Below are positions 60,901 to 64,000 of a stretch of DNA of 64,000 nucleotides, one piece after another. Origin of the DNA: Gloeotrichia echinulata CP02 (GTDB lineage: Bacteria > Cyanobacteriota > Cyanobacteriia > Cyanobacteriales > Nostocaceae); assembly GCA_038087035.1 (NCBI GenBank), contig CP051187.1, positions 806,001 through 870,000 on the forward strand, in the 5' to 3' direction. The notes below the pieces were generated by a model. It was not told the DNA's origin and searched no databases. It was given only the letters and a program-made list of their open reading frames with translations. Each line of letters starts with the position of its first letter. Within the stretch, counting starts at the first letter, position 1. The position numbers and the translations under genes are program-made.

Positions 60901-61195
60901 GCCAGTCTAAATTCATCCAAGGGAGATTCACCTGTTTACGCACTACTTGGAGGGGTTGTTTGGGGTTCTTCCACACAAACAGAGTGCGTAATGCTGGGTG
61001 TCTTTCTATGACTTGCTCCCAAGCCTGCTCAAATGCAAAAGCTTCTATCTTTCCGTAGATGGTTAATTGTATTTGCGCTAGATAAGGTTGAGATTCTGAA
61101 TTGTAGAGGCTATGAAACAGCATCCCCTGTTGCATTGGGGACAAAGGATAAATAGCTTCAATATCTTTTTTACTAGGCTCTTGTGCGACTACCAT
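57902..61195 (-). CDS. Single-module NRPS: condensation-adenylation-PCP
   Basis: 1097 residues. The condensation domain has TTHHILGDGWSSSI near 150. The adenylation domain has YVMYTSGSTGQPKGV near 622, the A4-A5 region SFDAATFEIWG...INGYGPTENTTF, and YKTGDLARYLPDG. The carrier domain has FFQLGGHSIKAIQ near 1025. The C-terminal tail ISRLSPEQVQALLTK is of the docking type. By eye the specificity code is DAFWLGGTFK, a valine-type code. The upstream protein ends in an epimerase domain, so this condensation domain should join a D-configured donor to L-valine. A CGCGAAGCGTTGTCAGCG-like insert (58630-58670) encodes the odd linker SKARSVVSEAKQSQKSK within the A-domain and looks like a repeat captured in frame. 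Confidence 0.95.
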   Translation of the reverse strand: MVVAQEPSKKDIEAIYPLSPMQQGMLFHSLYNSESQPYLAQIQLTIYGKIEAFAFEQAWEQVIERHPALRTLFVWKNPKQPLQVVRKQVNLPWMNLDWRSFSPELQTQQLQAICESDRNQYFELDKAPLMRLTLIQMGDENYELIWTTHHILGDGWSSSIIFQEVLTFYQAIQQGEKLYLPPVRPYRDYIAWLQQQDLATAQTYWRQNLQGFTAPTPLVVDKIRGKSSHLSTTYNTQYFSLSAAATAKLKNFAQQHHLTLFTLMQAAWGILLSRYSGESDVLFGATVSGRPPALLGVESMVGLFVNTLPVRVKVTEKTEILPWLKQLQEQQIERDQYSYTPLVEIQGWSDIPRGQPLFESFVVFENLPVDSESAVTPDGWRIGKMENTVHADYPLTLVGIPGEELTLKITYASDRFEPDSITRMAGHFQTLLQGIVAEKDQKLTDLMLLTEPERHQLLVEWNQTYTKYPDQCIHQLFEEQVQQTPDAVAVVFDNQQLTYEQLNIKANQLAHYLQTLGVGTEVLVGICVERSLEMVVGLLAILKAGGAYLPLDPEYPQDRLSFMLADTQISVLLTQEKLVNKLPDHTACVICLDTNWNIINQQTQQNPNTSIKADNLAYVMYTSGSTGQPKGVSIVHQGVVRLVKQTDYISFSAKEVFLQVAPLSFDAATFEIWGCLLNSGKLVIFPAKTPSLDEIELVIEQYKVTTLWLTSGLFNLMVDEKIDALKHLRQLLAGGDILSVSHVHKFLQNVENCQLINGYGPTENTTFTSCYQIPTSLSPDVSVPIGRPIANTEVYILDQNLQPVPVGVPGELHIGGAGLARGYFNRTELTQEKFIPNPFEQSKARSVVSEAKQSQKSKLYKTGDLARYLPDGNIEFLGRIDNQVKIRGFRIELGEIESVLNKHPQINQTIVTVHGNNATEKFLAAYFIPIVGQTITPSELRKFLAQWLPEYMIPLAFVQMESFPLSPSGKVNRRSLPIPTIDRSELSQNYVAPNTPVQEVLADIWQEVLGVKQIGIDDNFFQLGGHSIKAIQLISQIRQTFELELTVRHLFNHPTIAELVVVLAKLAGGEEIIHEIAQTVQEISRLSPEQVQALLTK

Positions 61196-61280
61196 TGATT
61201 ATTGCTCCTTTGTCATTTGTTATTGGTCATTTGTTATTGGTCATTGGTCATTTGTTATTGGTCATTGGTCATTTGTCATT

Positions 61281-62460
61281 ACTCATTACTCATTACTCAT
61301 TACTCATTACTCATAACTCATTACTCATAACTCATAACTCATAACTCATAACTCATAACTCATAACTCATAACTCATAACTCATAACTCATAACTCATAA
61401 CTCATAACTCATTACTCATTACTCATTACTCATTACTCATTACTCATTACTCATTACTCATTACTCATTACTCATTACTCATTACTCATTACTCATTACT
61501 CATTACTCATTACTCATTACTCATTACTCATTACTCATTACTCATTACTCATTACTCATTACTCATTACTCATTACTCATTACTCATTACTCATTACTCA
61601 TTACTCATTACTCATTACTCATTACTCATTACTCATTACTCATTACTCATTACTCATTACTCATTACTCATTACTCATTACTCATTACTCATTACTCATT
61701 ACTCATTACTCATTACTCATTACTCATTACTCATTACTCATTACTCATTACTCATTACTCATTACTCATTACTCATTACTCATTACTCATTACTCATTAC
61801 TCATTACTCATTACTCATTACTCATTACTCATTACTCATTACTCATTACTCATTACTCATTACTCATTACTCATTACTCATTACTCATTACTCATTACTC
61901 ATTACTCATTACTCATTACTCATTACTCATTACTCATTACTCATTACTCATTACTCATTACTCATTACTCATTACTCATTACTCATTACTCATTACTCAT
62001 TACTCATTACTCATTACTCATTACTCATTACTCATAACTCATAACTCATAACTCATAACTCATAACTCATTACTCATTACTCATTACTCATTACTCATTA
62101 CTCATTACTCATTACTCATTACTCATTACTCATTACTCATTACTCATTACTCATTACTCATTACTCATTACTCATTACTCATTACTCATTACTCATTACT
62201 CATTACTCATTACTCATTACTCATTACTCATTACTCATTACTCATTACTCATTACTCATTACTCATTACTCATTACTCATTACTCATTACTCATTACTCA
62301 TTACTCATTACTCATTACTCATTACTCATTACTCATTACTCATTACTCATTACTCATTACTCATTACTCATTACTCATTACTCATTACTCATTACTCATT
62401 ACTCATTACTCATTACTCATTACTCATTACTCATTACTCATTACTCATTACTCATTACTC
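61281..62460. repeat. 1.18-kb heptanucleotide array ACTCATT, about 168 copies
   Basis: A continuous run of ACTCATT with two blocks of ACTCATA (about 61310-61410 and 62032-62068). It is bordered on both sides by TTGGTCATTTGTCATT-type repeats (61210-61280; 62461-62500). It lies between two NRPS genes of the same strand. Both variants are AT-rich and contain no open frame of significance. It belongs to the short tandemly repeated repetitive (STRR) class described in heterocystous cyanobacteria, but this copy is very long. Confidence 0.98.
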
Positions 62461-62510
62461 TTGGTCATTTGTCATTTGTCATTTGTCATTTGTGATTGGT
62501 GGTGAATTAA

Positions 62511-64000
62511 TTAAATTTCAGCTAATAAATTGTCAAGTTCGTCTTGACTCAAACCAGCATCAGGAAAATCTGACGGTGTATAACCCCCCACCGCTGAAGA
62601 CATGCAATATTCAATTAATGCTTTCAACACTGATATATAATCATTTGCGAGGCGATCAATGGTTTCTCGTCGATGGACATTTTCGCTGTAAATCCAAATT
62701 ATTTCCAGCTGGCTTTCAACTATCATTCCCACCACATCTAGTAGATGACTACGCTCTGATTTCGGGCTAAAAATTTTACCTACGCTCTCTGGTGCAAATC
62801 CTAGTAAAATTGGTTCTGACCGAATCTGGTCAAATTGTCCCAAATAGTTAAAACATAGCTCCGCTTTTGGGAGCATTTGTAGTTGCTGACTAATATTCTG
62901 ATTCTGTCCCAGATATCGCAGAATACCGTAACCAATACCGTGATGAGGAATTCGCCGCAGTTGCTCTTTGATGGTTTTCAAGGCTTCTGTTGGACTAGAA
63001 GTTGTTCCTAAGTCCAAAAGAACAGGGTAGATAGTAGTAAACCAGCCGACCGTCCGCGATAAGTCTACATCGTCAAATAGTTCTTCCCGTCCGTGACCTT
63101 CTAAGTCAATTAATAGGGATGGTGAACCTGTCCATTGAGCAAATGTTTGTACTAACGCTGTCAGTACTAAGTCATTAATTTGGGTATTGTAAACTGATGG
63201 GACATCTTGCAAAAGAATGCGAGTTTCTTCCTCAGTTAAAAACACCGATATTTCTGTGCTACTAGCTTCTGTATTTGCTGCTTTATGAAAGGCATAATCT
63301 ACTGGAAAAGGCTCAATATTGGAGCTGGTTTGAGCTAACCAATGGTTAAATTCTTGTTCTATAGATTTTGATTGTCCATATTCGTACTGACGAGAAGACC
63401 AATATTGGAAAGATGTAGTTTTATGCGGTAGTTTAACAGCTTCTCCCTGCTCTAGTTGACGGTAAGCTGTTACTAAATCATCGAACAAAATCCGCCATGA
63501 TACGCCATCAACTACAAGGTGTTGAATAATTAACAGTAACCGAGCAGGTTTTTCACTACCTAATTGAAATAGGACAACCCGCAGCATTGGCCCTGCTGCT
63601 AAATTCAGAGTTCCTTGTAGTTCACTGGCTTTTGATTCTATCGCAACTGATTGTTCAGCCTCTGGTAAAGTGGAGAAATCAATTACTTCAAAGGGGACAA
63701 ACTCATATTCATCAGAGTTAATTTGCTGCCATTTTAACTCATCTTTAATAAACCGCATTCTCAGAGCATCATGATGTATCATCAATTGTTGAATCACCTG
63801 CTCTAATAATGCTGATTTAATATCTGCTGGCACTGCTAACATCATTGCTTGATTAAAGTAGTGCGGTTCTTGCCAATTCTCTTCAAAGAACCAATGCTGA
63901 ATTGGTGTTATAGTAACTTCACCTGTGACTAAACCTTGTTCAGCTTGAATAGAATTATTTGTGTTAGCAACACTGGCTAATTGAGCGATTGTTTGGGATT
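62511..64000 (-). CDS. NRPS, C-terminal carrier end and epimerisation domain (5' part outside window)
   Basis: The frame is open to the right edge, and about 496 codons are visible. The first visible residues QTIAQLASVANT end a carrier domain. The epimerase domain starts GLVTGEVTITPIQHWFFEEN and contains the active-site HLVVDGVSWRILFDDL and the E-type RTVGWFTTIYPVLLDLG and GIGYGILRYLGQN. It ends in the docking-like tail PSDFPDAGLSQDELDNLLAEI split around residue 480. The domain converts the carrier-bound L-residue to the D form before hand-off to the next protein. Together with the two downstream genes it gives the order ...PCP-E / C-A-PCP / C-A-PCP-R. Confidence 0.94.
   Translation of the reverse strand, partial: SQTIAQLASVANTNNSIQAEQGLVTGEVTITPIQHWFFEENWQEPHYFNQAMMLAVPADIKSALLEQVIQQLMIHHDALRMRFIKDELKWQQINSDEYEFVPFEVIDFSTLPEAEQSVAIESKASELQGTLNLAAGPMLRVVLFQLGSEKPARLLLIIQHLVVDGVSWRILFDDLVTAYRQLEQGEAVKLPHKTTSFQYWSSRQYEYGQSKSIEQEFNHWLAQTSSNIEPFPVDYAFHKAANTEASSTEISVFLTEEETRILLQDVPSVYNTQINDLVLTALVQTFAQWTGSPSLLIDLEGHGREELFDDVDLSRTVGWFTTIYPVLLDLGTTSSPTEALKTIKEQLRRIPHHGIGYGILRYLGQNQNISQQLQMLPKAELCFNYLGQFDQIRSEPILLGFAPESVGKIFSPKSERSHLLDVVGMIVESQLEIIWIYSENVHRRETIDRLANDYISVLKALIEYCMSSAVGGYTPSDFPDAGLSQDELDNLLAEI

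Overview
The window comes from a heterocyst-forming, Nostoc/Anabaena-type cyanobacterium. The evidence is a kaiA-kaiB-kaiC circadian locus followed directly by a TolC-like protein in the position of hgdD (the heterocyst glycolipid exporter partner next to kaiABC in Anabaena PCC 7120). It is supported by an Slr1339-family protein, a PedR-like regulator, a photosystem II S4-domain protein, many GCGATCGC (HIP1) sites, and the heptanucleotide tandem repeats and palindromic repeats typical of filamentous cyanobacteria.

Layout. 1-5 kb: end of kaiA, then kaiB, kaiC and hgdD. 5-14 kb: small conserved cyanobacterial proteins, a GNAT acetyltransferase, an S4 protein, tRNA-Val, an hsdM remnant cut by a short inverted-repeat element, and membrane and solute-binding proteins. 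14-21 kb: a secreted integrin-like/RTX protein, a Uma2 nuclease gene ending at a MITE, an amino-acid decarboxylase, an HxlR regulator beside the stub of an azoreductase gene, an orphan HigA-type antitoxin, and two tandem VWA proteins with a long structured leader. 22-23 kb: a six-repeat CRISPR array with no cas genes. 23-39 kb: mostly housekeeping and metabolic genes (fructokinase, PedR-like regulator, ChaB-domain protein, aromatic amino-acid permease, carotenoid oxygenase, AAA ATPase, SpoU methyltransferase, murA with a probable ATT start, M48 protease, lactate/glycolate oxidase) plus two tRNA-Leu genes. 40-43.5 kb: three glycosyltransferases in a row, then tRNA-Gln. 45.7-49.1 kb: a 3.4-kb protein-free island. 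49-51.5 kb: a HAD hydrolase and a NurA nuclease. 51.7-64 kb: a minus-strand nonribosomal peptide synthetase (NRPS) cluster, made of an MFS exporter, a terminal C-A-PCP-reductase protein, a C-A-PCP protein, and the PCP-epimerase end of a third NRPS running off the window. About 1.2 kb of a 7-bp tandem repeat lies between the second and third NRPS genes.

The strongest candidate for something undescribed is the island at 45.7-48.3 kb. It holds a tandem family of short transcription-unit-like modules. Each has a conserved promoter-like block (TATAGGAAGATG), a conserved body and an intrinsic terminator. In four of them the distance from TATAGG to the end of the T-tract is 96-98 nt, and the terminator stems carry compensatory base changes. 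This looks like a family of about 90-nt small RNAs. Other points to follow up are the leader of the VWA genes with three hairpins sharing a CTAAAG core, the orphan minus-strand CRISPR array, the ATT start of murA, and several small non-autonomous elements.

All calls come from reading the sequence and from remembered family features. No search or folding program was run.
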